A DNA stretch of 64,000 nt from Methylococcaceae bacterium (GTDB lineage: Bacteria > Pseudomonadota > Gammaproteobacteria > Methylococcales > Methylomonadaceae). This document shows, piece after piece, positions 62,450 to 64,000 of this stretch; the first letter of the stretch is position 1, and the number at the start of each line of letters is the position of its first letter. The position numbers and the translations under genes were made by a program. The stretch covers positions 124,001 to 188,000 of the forward strand of contig JAUYBL010000019.1 in assembly GCA_030693065.1 (NCBI GenBank), read 5' to 3'. Under the pieces are notes generated by a model that was not told the DNA's origin, did not search any database, and saw only the letters and a program-made list of their open reading frames with translations.

Positions 62450-64000
62450 TTAAGCTACGCTTTGGCTCATCATGCTTTGAGCAATATCCAGTCCAACCAA
62501 TGCGGCCAGGTATTCTTCAATGCCTGGAATGCCAACCAGAGCTTGCCTGTTAATCTGGTCTTGCTCAATAATCCAAGCTGTTGAACCGATTGAATAAATG
62601 CTTTGTACAGAACGATTAATTAACGCAGTTTTGTAATCATTCAAGCGTTTAGAAGCCAGCAGTATCGCGAGGTGATCATCGCTGTAATTGCTATATGCTT
62701 CACGGGTATTTTTAACCAGCGCTTCCTGCACTTTACGTGGTCGCTCAGTAATCAGTTTACGCGCCGCTCTATCAATATGTGCGGCAGAGCGCTGAGCTTC
62801 CGGCGCACCTTTAAGCATATCCTGCGCAATTTGCTGAGCTTTTTCCAATACAGCATAGCTATTGACCAGTTTGTAGGTCAAATGAGTATCTACCTCACCC
62901 ACCCCAGGAATAGCTCCATCGAACAGCGGTTTTTCTGTTTGATAGGCATGTTTCACCTGCTCGATTTGTTGACGAGCTAATTCAACCGACAATTCTTCGA
63001 TGATTTCCTTACGATCAAGCGCTTGCTGCAAGTATTTTGCAGTTTGCGTTTTGTACAGCCATAGCGGCAACGCGAATTTGAAGTGCTGACGTTCAGACGC
63101 CCAATTGTTAATTAGGTTTCTGGCTTTGCTGGAGTTAGCGTATTCAGCGTGTTGCTCAAGCATATGCAAAATAAATTGCTCATGAGCGCGTGCATTATCA
63201 GTGTCTTCGGTCAGGCTATGTAGCTCAACAGAAGTAACGTCATACAGATTTTCTAAACGATTTTCAGGATCATACTGGTAAGCATTCCCGCCTGACATAC
63301 CATTGCAGAAGCCTTTGCCGAATCCACCGATGTTTAACACCGCGCCATTGGTCATGTATTCACAAGCAAAATCACCAACGCCTTCGACAACGGCCATTGC
63401 ACCTGAATTTCTAACTGCAAAACGGTCACCGGCTTCACCATTAATAAAGGCTTTACCGCCGGTGGCGCCGAATAACGCAAAGTTACCGATTAAGACGTTA
63501 TTGCCGGGCGTTTTGATGCCGCCCCCCGGAGATTCAACTACCAAGGTGCCGCCACAAGCCGATTTACCGACGCCATCATTACAGGTGCCAAGGTGTTCCA
63601 GTCGCATGCCGTCGTTTAAGAACGCGGCATAACTTTGTCCGGCCGAACCTTTAGTACGAATCACTACACTGTCCGGTGCCAAATAACGACGACCGTGCTG
63701 ATTGGTGTAAATAATTGGCGATTTGGCCAGTTCTTGTTCGCTGAGTTGGTATGCCAGCAAGCGTTCAATGTCGATCGCAGTTTGGCCGCCTACGGTTTTG
63801 GCGCAATTGCTTAGCTTAAAGCCGTCACCTTCAATGACAATTTGTCGTTTACCGGCCAGCAAGCCCGCTTTAACTTGGTCAATGACTTGGTTATCGATAC
63901 TGAAATTGGCTTCCAAGTAAATAGGTTTAGCAATTTTAACTTCATTGACCTGAGCTAACATTTTAGTTAGATCAAGCTGGCCGACCATGGTCGGATGGTC
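62450..64000 (-). CDS. glutamate synthase alpha-subunit-like protein, C-terminal part (partial)
   Basis: The frame is open to the right edge, so this is only the C-terminal 517 codons; a Met at 63988 is internal. A GltB GXGXG beta-helix domain is clear: VIRTKGSAGQSYAAFLNDG, CNDGVGKSACGGTLVVESPG, NVLIGNFALFGATGGKAFI and GEAGDRFAVRNSGAMAVVEGVGDFACEYMTNG (about residues 115-270). After a GltB-like end (HEQFILHMLEQH ... NNWASERQHFKFALPLWLYKT) it continues for about 190 more helical residues, which ordinary GltB proteins do not have. The neighbour is a diflavin reductase instead of GltD. Confidence 0.8.
   Translation of the reverse strand, partial: DHPTMVGQLDLTKMLAQVNEVKIAKPIYLEANFSIDNQVIDQVKAGLLAGKRQIVIEGDGFKLSNCAKTVGGQTAIDIERLLAYQLSEQELAKSPIIYTNQHGRRYLAPDSVVIRTKGSAGQSYAAFLNDGMRLEHLGTCNDGVGKSACGGTLVVESPGGGIKTPGNNVLIGNFALFGATGGKAFINGEAGDRFAVRNSGAMAVVEGVGDFACEYMTNGAVLNIGGFGKGFCNGMSGGNAYQYDPENRLENLYDVTSVELHSLTEDTDNARAHEQFILHMLEQHAEYANSSKARNLINNWASERQHFKFALPLWLYKTQTAKYLQQALDRKEIIEELSVELARQQIEQVKHAYQTEKPLFDGAIPGVGEVDTHLTYKLVNSYAVLEKAQQIAQDMLKGAPEAQRSAAHIDRAARKLITERPRKVQEALVKNTREAYSNYSDDHLAILLASKRLNDYKTALINRSVQSIYSIGSTAWIIEQDQINRQALVGIPGIEEYLAALVGLDIAQSMMSQSVA

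Noticed and set aside
1-64000. CRISPR arrays, tRNA or rRNA genes, prophage or transposase genes
   Set aside because: No regularly spaced repeats, tRNA-like cloverleaf ends, rRNA sequence or transposase motifs were seen on reading both strands; a covariance-model search could still find a small RNA.

Overview
The window looks like chromosomal DNA of a gammaproteobacterial aerobic methanotroph (order Methylococcales, Methylobacter/Methylomonas-like). This is inferred from a bacterial sterol locus (squalene monooxygenase, oxidosqualene cyclase, CYP51-ferredoxin fusion, BstABC-type sterol transporters) set among typical gammaproteobacterial housekeeping blocks (hslVU-ubiE-ubiJ, mltD-methyltransferase-rnhA-dnaQ). 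No methane-oxidation gene lies in the window, so the assignment rests on gene content alone.

Layout. 1-1350 (minus): four small genes around a heavy-metal P-type ATPase, whose metal-binding-domain gene runs off the left edge. 1611-5430 (plus): hslV, hslU, a DUF971 protein, ubiE, ubiJ. 5612-9899: aconitase B, zapE, an exported DUF2780 protein. 10014-15952: mltD, a methyltransferase, rnhA, an HNH protein, dnaQ and a DeaD helicase. 16157-18737: motAB with a membrane-anchored methyltransferase. 19699-26258: a TetR regulator divergent from a complete tripartite RND efflux pump, with a clear palindromic operator between them. 26467-30828: a very large c-di-GMP enzyme with a periplasmic PhnD-like sensor, PAS, GAF, a LOV-like domain, GGDEF, EAL and a CZB-like zinc tail. 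31355-40257 (minus): a second RND pump with an OmpR-type two-component system and two PepSY-type exported proteins. 40362-49725: DUF1003 protein, MprF, an MmeI-like restriction-methyltransferase carrying an in-frame palindromic repeat, a VirJ/AcvB-like protein and an alpha/beta hydrolase, separated by dispersed inverted repeats.

49781-60274 (minus) is the most distinctive region. CYP51-ferredoxin, an NTF2/SnoaL-like protein, oxidosqualene cyclase, squalene monooxygenase, BstA (RND), BstB (periplasmic binding protein) and BstC (outer-membrane lipoprotein) follow each other on one strand with short gaps or overlaps. Squalene oxidation, cyclisation, 14-demethylation and trafficking of the product toward the outer membrane therefore appear to be encoded as one unit. 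The NTF2-like gene and the downstream alpha/beta hydrolase are uncharacterised candidates for extra sterol steps. Upstream lie a CysJ-like diflavin reductase, a candidate electron donor, and the C-terminal part of a GltB-like protein with an unusual long tail that runs off the right edge.
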